A stretch of DNA of 64,000 bases, taken from positions 1 through 64,000 of the forward strand of contig JAGPNK010000042.1 of NCBI GenBank assembly GCA_020746835.1, given 5' to 3'. The translations under genes and the position numbers were made by a program. Below the pieces are notes generated by a model that worked only from the letters and a program-made list of their open reading frames with translations, was not told where the DNA came from and did no database searches. Positions within the stretch are counted from its first letter, which is position 1. Each line of letters starts with the position of its first letter. Positions 30,705-41,948 of the stretch are shown here, one piece after another. This DNA is from Stachybotrys elegans. Lineage: Eukaryota; Ascomycota; Sordariomycetes; Hypocreales; Stachybotryaceae.

Positions 30705-33207
30705 ATGGTCCATTCACTTGCTACCGAATCCTCACTAAGGATTCGGACTCCATTGCATCATCAACCTATTTCGAGCATTCGCAGGCGGCACCCGGGAGTA
30801 GAGAGCAATCCATATACTGACCTTAGGAGGTTCCTAGAGGGACAGAAAAACGCCCCTCAACCGCCAGCAGTGGCGGCAAAGCAATCTATTACACCGATGC
30901 GTGCTGGGAGGAAGCGGGCAGCCAACAACGCGGGGGCATGCCGAGGTCATGATGCAGGGACAGCCGAGAGACCTGCCAAGAGGAACAAGCACGAGGATGG
31001 ATTACGGGATACCGAATCCCTCAAGGAGCTCGCGAAGCCATTCCTACTTGCCATCGCAAAGATGCCACTGGATTCATTGGACACGAAATGGAGCGTCGGT
31101 ACAAATCGCCGTATCGTGGACAGCCACGTGCGGGAGCTGTGCGATGCCTTCCGGACCAACGGCGTACAGCGCTGCGAGCCCAAGAATCGGCTGCTGCTGC
31201 TCTGCAGCGCAGAGCAGGTCCGGCGTGTGCGAACTCTGCTGGAAGGGCAGCGCACTGAGGAGAAGGAGAAGGAGAAGGAGAAGGAGGACTTTAGGCGGTG
31301 GGCCGAGGCCAACGAGGGCAACGCCGAGGCCATGGCAGGGCAGCATCGCATGAAGGCGTTGAGAGAGTTTGCGCGAGAGGTGGGAAGCATGCAAGAACGG
31401 CTATGGTGGACGTGCGAGCTCTATGATCGAGGTAAGTTGCATCTGGTCCCAATACCTTTCTGGAACCCTGTGCGTGGCCAGCTGGCCGGCCAGGTATAGT
31501 GAGCATTGGAAGTAACGTAGCCCTTCAGATCGATTGCCGCGGGAGCTCGCCATACGGATGCGGATGAACAGGTCGGACCTCACATTGCGGGATAGCTACG
31601 GGCAGATCTGGATGCAGCTCGTGTCGCTCACATCATCCGAGGGGCAGGAGCCGGGAACGGGCGAGGCGGAAACCGTCAACGAGTCAGGCGGCAACGGTGG
31701 CCTGCTTGTTGACCATAAGCTGGCCGAAACACTAGGGATAGGGGCCGAGCATGGGTTCCCGACGAAGAGACTTGTCACGCTGTGGCTGAACAAGCCATGG
31801 CGGGACAAGACGACCCTGTGGTGTCGCACGAGAGTAGGGTTGGAATCCTTGTCCATAACACTATTTGGATCGCTGGCGAGTCAACGTCTCGACGAATACT
31901 GGTTCCAAGAGTATCAGTCTACGATCGACGCGGTCGAATCTCTTCCCGTGGACACCCAAATTCATGTCTCAGACCAGGACTGGGACAGATTGGCAGCTAT
32001 CTTCGGAAGCGGCAAGCTCTCGGTAGTGGATGCTGAGGAACTGTTCTACAAGAAAGGCCAGCGTGGCTCGCGGTCGCGGGCCACAGGCCTTCTCTCGTCG
32101 CTCGACGATGACGAGTATGGGAGGGTATGCGAATTCATCAAGAGGAAGCCCAGCATGGCCTTCCCGGCGCCGCATCGCATACTTCGAGTCTACGTGGGGT
32201 ATATGGGTTACATGATGTATCACATCATTGCGTGGATTGACCCGGCGAGCGCAGCAGTAGCAAGCGGGCAGCACCACTCGAAGCAAAACAAGACATTACT
32301 CAGGGTCCATCTCGAGGACGCGTTGAAAGCATATGCCGACGCCCACGACGAAGCCCATCCGACGCACCTAACCGCTACCGCTGTTCGTCTACAGAAACGA
32401 GTGTTGGACTTTACACGCGAGAGAGCAGATGAATTCCGGGATTGCACCATCCAACCAGGCCCGCTCAGCCGGCAGCTAGGCGTTGACGAGCCAGGCTACG
32501 AGAAGCGATTCTGCGACGCGGTCTGGCAAGATCTACTGCAGTTGGTGCGTACAGAGGTGCCGCTCCTTTCGGGACGGTATCCCCTTCGACCTGGTTGGAT
32601 GGGGCATGTTGCCGTGGCGAGCGCGGATACGGATGTCTCGGTAATGAACGATGCATCCCTGCCGCCACCCATGAGCAGCTGGCAAGACTTGGAGATCCCG
32701 GTTGCCATAAAGACTTTCTGCCATCATATGACCACTCGGGCCAAGCCTGACGGTTGTGATGGACCTATGTTGTCCCCCGAGGGGGCAGCGAAGCTGGAGC
32801 GCGTAATTTGCGACACGCTCGTCGATCTCCTCTCGCATGACGCGCGGGCCGGTGACAACGGTAGACCAAGCCCACAGCAAGAGTCAGAGACGCTAAGTCC
32901 CTTGCCAGCTCGTCACAGGACACCGCCACCCGAGCAGGAGCGTAATATGGTCACTAGCGAAGGCTCAGCCGACAGCGAGGCTCTCGTGTCCCGCAGAACA
33001 CTCGATACTACCCCTCCATCAGGGCAGACTGGAGCAGAACGACTACTCTCCGCGGGTGAGGCACAGTCATCGCCGTTATTTTTACCATCTTCTCGCATTG
33101 AACAATCCCAGGGAGGAGGGCCATCACCCCGAGCTAATACCAGAACATCCTCAGTACACCGTAACAAAAGGAGTCGGCCACTTCCTCGATGGGCACACGG
33201 AATCTGA
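30705..33207 (+). CDS. gene A: ParB/sulfiredoxin-like fungal protein
   Basis: Exon one 30705-31431, intron 31432-31528 (GTAAGT..TTCAG), exon two 31529-33207, 801 aa, phase exact. The join gives CELYDRDRLPRELAIRMRMN. Residues about 125-240 resemble the ParB/sulfiredoxin-like fold: TNRRIVDSHVRELCDAFR and a following G-V (usual N-R-x-x-x-x-x-H-V-x-x-L-x-x-S-x-x-x-x-G), then AGQHRMKALREF, equivalent to the G-x-R-R-x-x-A box that binds nucleotide. An EKEK run sits between them. The middle 400 residues are helical with no known motif; the last 120 are Ser/Pro-rich and probably disordered. ParB-like domains are CTP- or ATP-dependent and often act on DNA. No catalytic role can be deduced. Gene B follows on the same strand. 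The gene looks intact. Confidence 0.65.
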
Positions 33208-33745
33208 GATGCAGAACCCTGTTTCCACCGAATACATGGCTACCCATGGTAGTAACAGCAGTAGTGACAGCCTAGGCCAATTAACTAGCCATTATAGTAA
33301 ATAAGTAAGCGTAATCTAGCTTATGTTATTATCCTCATAGGAAAGTTGCACTGCCTAGACAATCGCTACGTTTAACCCCTGGGGGGATGGTAAGGGTTAT
33401 CATATAACCCCAGCGCCTACCCCCGGCTGAATAACCCATACCTTCCCCGGAGGGAAGAGTTATTGTTACATTATAAGCCATTGTAATGTAACAACAAACG
33501 CAACCCTTGCTAGAGTCGGGTTAGGGTCTTCAGTCTAGTCCTCCCTTTGGTAAGCGCCTCAGCGGAGCGAATAGGATGACGAGAGTGTGAACATCCCATA
33601 TGCCTGACTGGTAGGGGAGAGAGTGGCAGCCAGGTAAACTAAAGGAGAAGTAGTTGGCCTTCCTTAGTATCTGGCAACCTTACGTAGGCTTCGTCGCACT
33701 ATCATACAAGACGAAGAATTCACTACAGTAGCCACAGCATGCATA
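33208..33745. other. A-B intergenic with short inverted repeats
   Basis: It contains GC-rich hairpin strings, ACCCCTGGGGGG (about 33377-33388) and CCTTCCCCGGAGGGAAG (about 33438-33454). The latter resembles the hairpin cluster at 29263-29527. No gene. Confidence 0.5.
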
Positions 33746-36700
33746 ATGAGCTTGCCAATCCTCCGCGAAGAACTGGCGAATATGCAGCCGGAAGATGAGG
33801 CTATGGATGATGCTCTTTCGGATGAGGAAGCAACGGCTTCCCTACTCGGCGAACTGTTCTCCGATGAGGAAGAAGGTGCAGAAATGGGCGGAGCAACACA
33901 AACGCAACGGGTTTGGCGAGTGGACCATTCGTCGGGAAACCACAAGTATAAACGTCAGAAGCCATATGCCAACCAGTCTGAGCTGCGTCGCCAGGCATTG
34001 CCAGTGAGGGTAGAACCGCATAGCTGATCATCATGAGCTCCTAGCGGCACGTTTCATCGAGAAAGTCCTTCACGAAGACTTAACGCCGGCCGATGCATTG
34101 CGAATGCTCCACGAGAAAAACTCCATCGACTTTGGATCCACGAAGGCTGGCGGCAGACCTGCGAAAGCAAGTGACAAATACGCCCCATCCTTCCATCTCG
34201 ACTTTCTCAGCATAGTGGGCAAGCCTGGCTTGTGCATCTCGGAGCGCAATGCACCGATCCTCGACAACTTTACCATGTCCTTCCACAACTGGGCCAAGCC
34301 GTACGGGGCCAAGCACGTCGGCGGACTCCACTTCAACCTAACCGGCCGAACATTCTACATAGCGGAGGCCGCCACGCGCGAATCGTGGTTCATAGTGATG
34401 CATCCTATCGGAGGCGTCATGTCGGAACTTCCGACCTCGGCCGCGAGGCGGCGTGAGCAGGACGAAACGGCGTCGGCCAAGAGCGGGCTGCCAGTGCCGC
34501 TAGCTCGCCAGCTAGGTGGATATATTACCTCCGTCTTCCAGATACCGGAACTTGTAGGCAGAGGCGTGGAGCCCTGCTGGAGGCCAGGAAGCCGGCATAG
34601 CCAGAGGATCAACTCGGATGCCTGGGCGCTCTTCCAGGAGCACTTCATGGACGGCTGGCCAGACTGGAGCGGGAGCCATGCCGAGAGCTCGTTCTGGCGC
34701 CAGCACATGCCAGCCTTTCATGCGTATGACTATGGTGCTAACATCGAGATCCCGATACATCCGGCATTATCTACGCTGACCCGCGAGAAATGTGAGATGA
34801 GCGACGACGAGGACAGCGACCGGGAGGATGAGGAGGAGGCCGGCAGCTATGGCAGCCAGGCCAGCGCCGCCGCTCCGGTAGGGGCGGGTCAAGGGCGGGG
34901 CGAGACACCGACCCAGCCCCAATCCGATGCGGCGCCACCAAGTCGCGCCAGAGGGTCATCATCATCTCCGGGGGCGGATACTGGCGCGCAGGGCACACAG
35001 GCCAACGCAGCGTACGGCCAAATGATCCGTGAGAGCGAAGGTCTGCGGAAACTCAACGAGGAGCTGTCGGCAAGGTTTCGACTAAACAATATAGCGGCCG
35101 TTTCGTATGCTCTCGCCGTCTGCATTCACACGCTCGCCGTAGGCGGGGGTAACGACTCGCAGATAGCCCAAGAGGATGTTGAGGGAGGCGGGCAGGTGAG
35201 GTGTCTGCTGATTGACCGTAACCAGATTGCAAGAGAATACAGGCGAACCCGGGACTACACCTTCTACTCGCAGGCGTTTAGCCCGCTGTACGGCAATGTT
35301 TCTTCCAGGGAACCTCCCGCCTTCCTGCATTCACTTCTCTCGGCCATGCAAGGCAACGTGAGCATACGCAACGACGGCGCCGACGTTCTGTCGTTCGGGT
35401 ACTTTCAGGGGTACTCGAACATCAAGCGAGCGGTGAGGCACAGCGCAGGCGACCTGCTGGCGACGAAGGGGTACGCCACGGCAGGCCTGACGGTACCGAC
35501 GAAGGATGCGTGCCTCGGAGTGGCTACATCGAGGAAACGGGAGAAGGCGCTGCGCATCATTCGCGGGCAGGAGACGGCCGATGCACCTGAGGAGTCGACA
35601 CCGTTCGCGAGAGAGCGCCGCCAGCTCGACGTTGCGATTGAGGCGAGCGAGGTGCCGTACCGTCTGGAGCAGGTCGTGTCGCTCAACACCGCCAGGCTGC
35701 TGCCCCGCAACAGGACGTTCGACACCGTGCTACGTACAGTCTTCCAGCTGATGCGCTTCTTCGCCCGCGAGCGCGAGTCGTACATCCATATCTTCAGGTC
35801 TATCCCTATCGACGTCTTCCCGACGATACTCGGCGCCTACGCTCGAGTTTTCGAGCTCGCGTTGGCGGAGATGGAGGATCGGTACACGAGAGCCGGCGAG
35901 CAGGGGCTCGATATGGCACAGTCCGAGGGTGTCGCTGTGATTGATCGCCTCGGAGGCTACATGTTCTCGGGGTTCGATCGGCACCTCCCCAAGAGCGTGC
36001 TCCGGCCGCTCGGCACGATTGACAGTCTTCGAACGCGGGGGTGGCCCTACATCGACTCCGCGGTGTTGGATCTGGACCGGATGTGCAAGCTCGACGTGTC
36101 GAAATGGCCGCGGTCAGGCGAAACGGGCCGACTGCTGCTCCTGCACGTAGCCGAGCTGAGGTACCACTACGGCGAACGTGTCGCCTCGAGCCGCGCAGGG
36201 GAGCTGTTATTGGCCCAGATGGGCCATGAAGCCCTCTCACGCCCCAAGGGTGTGGCCCAGCTGGTAAAGGTGCTGCTCGAAGACCTCTGGGTGCCACAGA
36301 CACGGGCGTTTATGACACGGCAGATTCGTCGACGCCTGCACCGGGCTGGATTGATGGACAAGGTCGGCCGCCCTGTCTCTCGTGCGGCTATCGAGACATG
36401 CGATGCGGCCATCGGGGAATGGGACCAGTCTAAGGATGCCTTCGCCTGGGCGTCACTGGAGCGCCTGACGGAGAGCCTACTGGCAGTCTCTCCCAGCTTA
36501 GGCATCGACGTCCTGAATATTCGTACCCGCTACGACTGCGCGGCAGACATGATCCGTACGACACGTGGGAACAGCTGGGAGTCGCTGGCCCCGAAGGGGT
36601 CGACATGGCCGTACATGCTGCACGAGGCACTACGCAGCTGGCACAAAGCTTCAAGCACGTCTAGCGTGAGTGAGCAGGATTGGATCAGTCTGGTAACGAG

Positions 36701-37511
36701 AAAAATGTCTGAACTGCGGGTGGAATGGGTACCAGGCACATCTGGTGGGCGCATCAGCTCGACTGGGGTCGTCCGCATCCAGGGCCAGGCCGGTACGGCG
36801 CTGTCCGTCATACCAGCCGGGCCGCCCGGGTCGCTTCGGCGGGCTGCCCAGGAGGCCGATATTAAGCACCAAAAAGCTATGTTCCACAGAAGCCGGGAGG
36901 CGGAGGAGCGCGGGGCACGGCACATCTATCTAGGCACCCCGCTACCGTTTACAGCAGTACCAGCGCTCATCACCCAAGGATTCTCCAAGGCCAGCGCTGC
37001 CTTTGCACACGGCGACCCACGTGTCCTAGATCACTATCACCTCACAATGAATGCCCTGGCCGTCAACATCGATGATTCGCTATGCCAGTATATGCTGCTA
37101 CTCGTGCTCACGATCTGCTCGTCGACGGAGACGCCATTCATCGAAGCACGGACACGTTACTTTAGCATACTCACCAAACGAAAAGATCCTGCACAAGTGG
37201 CGCTTGCGTTGGTGACGAAGATGGCCTGGTTCCTCTACCCAAAGATGTTTCCATGGACCGATTCGAAACAAAACGGCCCATATAACGTTTTGACTATGGG
37301 GACCAAGATCGGTAGGCACTATTATCCATAGCAAGTCTAGGAGGCCATTGCTAACAGACCTCTGTATCTAGAACACATCAAGACATGCAACAACCGTATG
37401 CTACGTCAACTAGGGTGGGTTAATGTGTCCTCCTCACGGGATAGTCCCCGGACCGCAGACATGGAGCTGCGGCCACGAGAGGAGTTATTGCTGAAATACG
37501 TAGAGAGCTAA
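33746..37511 (+). CDS. gene B: large uncharacterised island protein
   Basis: The main body is a continuous frame to 37311, then intron 37312-37371 (GTAGGC..TCTAG) and a last exon 37372-37511 reading EHIKTCNNRMLRQLG and ending at TAA. The frame is open upstream to 34014. An intron 33954-34013 would join it in phase to KWAEQHKRNGFGEW and further upstream sequence, but the very start (acidic MSLPILREELANMQ, 33746) lies in another frame, so a frameshift or an unseen intron exists near 33860-33885. The total exceeds 1100 aa. I recognise no domain. An acidic Ser/Gly linker at about residues 230-310 separates two ordered halves. After the TAA another frame continues with LRRALKRPREFVAL, which matches the decayed copy at 39.1-40.3 kb, so the last 30 codons may be shifted. 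Confidence 0.6.
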
Positions 37512-37821
37512 GGCGGGCATTAAAGAGGCCAAGGGAATTTGTTGCGTTAGTATTCCAGAGTGACGATGAAGTATGGGTTGACCGTTGTAGTAGCATTATA
37601 GCTAAGTAGACTCAACAAGACTTAGCATATAGAGCCAAAAGATTCTATTCGTAATAGATACTTCAAGCTATTGCCCTTTCCTTATTGCTGATAGAGACAA
37701 GACTACCTACCCGCTACTTCCTGGGTAGGCTAGTTATATCGGGTGCATAACACACTCGATAATTGCAGGGGAAATCGAATTAGTTACAGATCTCATCCTC
37801 ACTACTCAAAAGGAACCCGCT
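37512..37821. other. convergent B-D1 spacer
   Basis: About 310 bp between the 3' ends of B and D1. It includes the out-of-frame C-terminal remnant of gene B (to about 37608); otherwise AT-rich. Confidence 0.5.
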
Positions 37822-38634
37822 TCACCTCCAGGTGGAAGGCTTTTCCCATCTTGAACGAATATCAACTGTTGATGTAGGTGGATCCAATAGTACATCGATG
37901 TGAAGCTTAGGACCGAAATGGTCAATAAGCAGCGCCACAACATGGGAGAGATCCGATATAGTCTGTTCCGTGACGCTATCAAAGCCCGAATGTAGACTAT
38001 TATTCTTAGTGCAAAGTCGAAGGGTAATGGACTGGATCTCAGTCAGCTGGAAGAGACGCCCAAGTTGAGCTTGGGTCCATCTCGCCACAGGGGTCGTTCC
38101 TTTCTGATAGTGGACGCTCTTAGGATCATCCAGGCCAGCGGATGGGTCCGACTCTTGCGAATACTGGTAAAAGGCGTTGGATGGGGTATGCAAATCGATG
38201 AGAACAGTGATCTGATGCTTGAGTAAGGGAGCTACCGATGTGACCGTTTCGCCATCCGCTAGGCTATCCGATAGGAACTCAGAAAGCCAATACAGGCGCA
38301 CATTAAAATGGTTTTCTCCATAGTAGACATCCCGGGCTTCGCGGACAAGCATCTTGCCAGTTTCATCGTTTCCCATAAAGTATTCCTGGCGAAGCAGCGC
38401 ACCTTGGGCTATATCGGGGTTGAAGTACTCATCGTCGTCAAGCTCTTCAACAATAACCGCCTTCCTCTGTACTAGATTCTTTCGATAAATGGCCTTACGC
38501 TCGTCTAGTGAGAGAGCAGCGAATTCAATGACTGAGCGGCGATCAAGAAGACGGAAAAGGACGTCGCTAAAGCCAACAGATTGGGTCTGATTGTCGTAGT
38601 CGTCGTCACTGCGGTAGTGCTGATAGTCCTCCAT
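37822..38634 (-). CDS. gene D1: uncharacterised, paralogue of D2
   Basis: A single exon of 270 aa. The N-terminal 30 residues are acidic and Tyr-rich. The ordered part contains ARDVYYGENHFNVRLYWLS and later LTEIQSITLRLC, with LIDHFGPKLHIDVLL and a terminal SRWEKP. The same landmarks in the same order occur in D2 (IRYTENAFTVSHYLL, CSNLQSVDIHL, MFQGRFSIHKIL, SYWPKP). This is reminiscent of fungal 2EXR/F-box-like small proteins, in which an R-x-x-Y-x-x-N-x-F motif opens the conserved part, but the resemblance is weak. No signal peptide or membrane segment. The gene is intact and convergent with B. Confidence 0.6.
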   Translation of the reverse strand: MEDYQHYRSDDDYDNQTQSVGFSDVLFRLLDRRSVIEFAALSLDERKAIYRKNLVQRKAVIVEELDDDEYFNPDIAQGALLRQEYFMGNDETGKMLVREARDVYYGENHFNVRLYWLSEFLSDSLADGETVTSVAPLLKHQITVLIDLHTPSNAFYQYSQESDPSAGLDDPKSVHYQKGTTPVARWTQAQLGRLFQLTEIQSITLRLCTKNNSLHSGFDSVTEQTISDLSHVVALLIDHFGPKLHIDVLLDPPTSTVDIRSRWEKPSTWR

Positions 38635-39118
38635 GTTTGACCGTAAGTTGCCACAAGTTTATATATTAGAACATAGAGTTGTCTACAGAAGCAAACGCTG
38701 CGGATAGCAAAATGAAGGGTAATGGGAGTTAGTGTAGAAACCCGGATAAAGGTTAAACCGAGAGACAGTCTTGGTATCATTATGCAGGCAGGGTGGGCGT
38801 TGATTGTTCAATATAAATAATAGGACGATGGGCTACTCGATTAAATCATTCTCATCAGCTGCCTTGACTAACTTGATTGTGTTCTTAGCCGACTCATTGG
38901 TATATACCACCATAATTCTCCTCAGTCCCCAATCCCATTCACGCCATCCAGCAGTCGTATTGCAGGCGGCCTTATGGGTCATCGGCCCCTATCAGCCAGA
39001 TTGTCAGCCGTAAGGGTTTGCGGGGATGGAATAAGTGGGCCACCCAGCCCGTTGCAGACGAACCGCGGAGGAATTGAAGGGATAAATAGGTCCCAACCCA
39101 TTAGAAGAAGCAGCTAGC
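38635..39118. other. intergenic, no gene recognised
   Basis: Upstream region of D1 and left flank of the decayed B copy. There are only short frames. Confidence 0.4.
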
Positions 39119-40287
39119 GTTCTTCATGAAGAGCATATTCCGCAGCAACGACGATGCATGGGTGGAGCAGTGCCAGAGCATCACCGGCGGTCTTGATCAT
39201 GCACTGATTCAGATGCCTCGGCGGGCCTGACTGGCTGTCACGAGTAAGCACGGAACATGGTTTGTCACTATTATGAACGCAATCAGTCACACCGAGCAGA
39301 GTGACGTTAGCAGGGACGATTGGGTGAATACCCTGGCTACGGTAATGCCTTCGGCCGGTATCGCGTGGGCACCTGGGTCGCATAGCGGGCGAATTACCGG
39401 CAAGCGAATCGTACGGTTTGCAGGCATGGCGAAGACAAAGCAATTGATCGTGGCACCGCCGGGGAGTCCAAAAAGTCTCGCCATAGAGGCTGATATGCGG
39501 ATGAAGACAGAGGATCAGCAGGCCAAGAGGATGCGGCGCCAGGTGATCGATTTCGGCTACCCACAACCGTTCCGGGGAATACCAAAGCTCATTCTGGACG
39601 GCTTCAACGCGCATTACAAAACCTACGACCAGGATAAGTTACAGAAGGTGGCAACCCATTACCGGGCAGCACATAACTGCCTCCTCACGTTGATTGGGAA
39701 CGGCGACTGGCGGTGTGATCTTATGCTAATGCAGGCCCTGACTATAGCGGCTTCTTCCGCCACACCTCGTGTTACAAAGGGATCGCTGAAGTTCAAGGTT
39801 TCAGACAGGAAGAAAGAGTTGGACCGCCTCGCGGCAAACAATGTGACGCGAATGTTATGGTTCCTGCAGCCAGAAGCGTTCTTGCCGCGAGCCACGAGCA
39901 GCATTGCTTCGCAAGCGGTCATGACGAATATAATAGGTAGGAAATGTGAACCAGTTGGTTGTAGTCCAATGCTGATGGTTTATTCTAGATAGATATCACA
40001 CCAACAATCGGATGCTGTAGCTCATCGGCTGGGTTGAAGTCAAGAACAATAGGGCCAGTGTACGCAGTTCGTATTACGAGCTCCGGTCGGACGAAAATCT
40101 TCAAAAGCTCTGGATGCGTCTCAAGGGGTTGTGTAGGTATCCAGAACAGTTTATTGCTGCGGTATTGAAGAGCACCGATAGAGTGTGGGGGGGGGGCGGT
40201 GCCAATCCATCATTAGGAATGAGAAGTGATATAGAATTGACCGTCAAAGAAGATAGAATAGACGTGGGTAACTGGTCGTGGATCTAG
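39119..40287 (+). pseudogene. decayed C-terminal copy of gene B
   Basis: From about 39119 the plus strand reads parallel to gene B from its residue of about 850 on. GTWFVTIMNAISHTEQ and VSRDDWVNTL match STWPYMLHEAL and VSEQDWISLV in B. WAPGSHSGRITG matches WVPGTSGGRISS, and APPGSPKSLAIEAD matches AGPPGSLRRAAQEAD. The same intron is kept (GTAGGA at 39943 to TCTAG near 39990), and the exon after it reads YHTNNRML. Lesions are a TGA before LAVTSKHG (about 39229) and a TAG right after NNRML. Coding sense continues afterwards with LIGWVEVKNN to SWI at about 40287. The N-terminal three quarters are absent. A run of ten G lies at about 40187. Confidence 0.7.
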
Positions 40288-40336
40288 GAGGTGCCACCAG
40301 GCCCACTTTCTCTATAAGCAAGAAGCATCGTTTTCC

Positions 40337-40540
40337 TCATTCGATGGTGATGGGATTTTCCTTTGTCTCGCCAGCTTTCCTGTCCACGTCCTTCTTTGGG
40401 ATAATATCGTCCCTGGTGCCAGCCGTCTTTCCATTCTTCCCTGCGCGGATTCTACGACCCATGGCACCACCCCTAGATCGTGTTTTCTCCTGCGGTTTCG
40501 GCCTAGCTTTGTTGACCTGTACAACAATTTCCGGGTCCAT
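40337..40540 (-). CDS. small basic ORF, uncertain
   Basis: A 67-codon frame starting MDPEIVVQVNKARPK, very rich in Lys and Arg, with no Cys and no known motif. It has a good ATG and coding-like composition, but no splice partners or homologue in the window. It may be the first exon of a lost gene. I list it because it lies in an otherwise gene-dense island. Confidence 0.25.
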   Translation of the reverse strand: MDPEIVVQVNKARPKPQEKTRSRGGAMGRRIRAGKNGKTAGTRDDIIPKKDVDRKAGETKENPITIE

Positions 40541-40876
40541 CTGATTCGGTGAGGTCAGCTTGCTGATAGGCGGAGCGTTGAAATTGGGAAGTTATGCTAG
40601 TGAGACGTGATGGGAATAAACATAAGGCTCTTGTGCCGATGGTTGATGCTGATCGGAAGAGGATAAATATAAGTCCGGTTAGCCTAGCAACATCACTTCC
40701 AACCACTCTTTCTAGGCATACAATGCATCGAGGGATGCGAAGGCCTTGGTCGCCTGGGTGAAGGTCATTAGACACTGCTACGGCTACAAAATAGCGGATA
40801 CAATGGCACAGGGAGAAAGTAATATATTGATTCTTTGTTTCTGCTGACTATTTCAAAAGTTATACTTCGTAATCTT

Positions 40877-41716
40877 TTATTCCTCAATTGGTTTATCCTC
40901 TTGGCATGTCATAGCATCATCTGAAGGTAGTACTGGTGCAGGGACCCTTATACACTCATCCCAGTCTTGTAGTTCTAGGACACTCTTCAAACGAGCCCGC
41001 TTCTCCATACGTGAACCTTGAGTGTCCTGGCCTAGCAGTTGTAATAGGAATTCTGATACATGTTCTGGTCGATGTGTGTCAGTCGTATGTAGCCGGTGTA
41101 GAATGGAAAGGCCTGCATACCACCAAGCTTAGCCATGCTCTTGGGAGTCACCCTTGACTGCTTTGCTGCTCTATGGACTGTCTCAACCATGGTAGGAGTA
41201 GGTGCAAGGATATCGCGCTTAAGATCTGACCATTCATTTCTAGCTATTGTAAGCATATGCTGGTTGCATATAGAGTTGTAGATATAGTTTGGCTCGTTAC
41301 CTGACCATATGTATCTGGAGCGATAGCTCCGTCAACTGCGTTCTTATGTCGGCCATCTCGTTTTTCACGACGTCTTGTATGGCTGGGGTGATAGTTCCTT
41401 GTAGATGCAGCAACTTCTCTATGGTTTCGGACGTCTTGTCTCCAGTAGTGGACTGGAAATCGGTTGATATTCGAAGGTGTAGGTCAGCCAAGAGTTTTCT
41501 TATTTCGGACACTTCATCTTTCGTGGCGGTTGCGGTTCGGGCGATGTTGGCCATGTAGGCAGGAGGGTCATATTCGTATTGGGCAGCTTGCTGGTAGAAG
41601 CGCAGAGCTCGGGTTAGGGTTGTGATTCCTCCCAATACATCATCCTTGGCTTCAGAGAGGGGTTTGCGTGGGCGGGGTGTAGGCGGGCGGATTGGGGTTG
41701 TGTCCGGGATATCCAT
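40877..41716 (-). CDS. gene E: three-exon coiled-coil-like protein
   Basis: Exons 41716-41301, 41239-41124 and 41031-40877 with introns 41300-41240 (GTAACG..CTAG) and 41123-41032 (GTGGTA..CTAG). All phases agree, giving 228 aa ending KPIEE. The N-terminus is Pro-rich (PIRPPTPRPRKPL), followed by a long helical region with heptad-like hydrophobics (VSEIRKLLADLHLRI, MADIRTQLTELSLQI). After the first splice it reads RNEWSDLKRD. No signal peptide and no catalytic motif. It starts 233 bp from the start of C1 in divergent orientation, so both may share a regulatory region. Function is unknown. Confidence 0.6.
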
Positions 41717-41827
41717 GATGGCTTGTATCGAGACTTTGAGTATTGAATGGGTCGGGTTGACGATATGTCAAGTAATAGGTTGAGGCCAGCTGTCCATGAG
41801 TAGCCTCTTAATAGATGGTAAATATAT

Positions 41828-41948
41828 GTTCCGATCCGTAATTCAGGTTGTCTCAGTTAACCACATTTTTTTTATCTTCTCCCTGCGGAAGCTGCTAGAC
41901 CGCCTTTTCCATATCCTACATTACTGAGTACCATATTGGACAGGACAG
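41828..41948 (+). promoter_or_regulatory. conserved upstream region of C1
   Basis: It shares ATATATGTTCCG-TCCGTAA, a CTTCTCCCT string, GAAGCT-CTAGACCGC and ATATCCTACATT with 44814-44931 in front of C2, in the same order and spacing. This fits a duplicated promoter and leader. Confidence 0.6.

Noticed and set aside
31432..31528. Frameshift between the 264- and 557-codon frames of gene A
   Set aside because: GTAAGT and TTCAG edges with exact phase explain the change as an intron.
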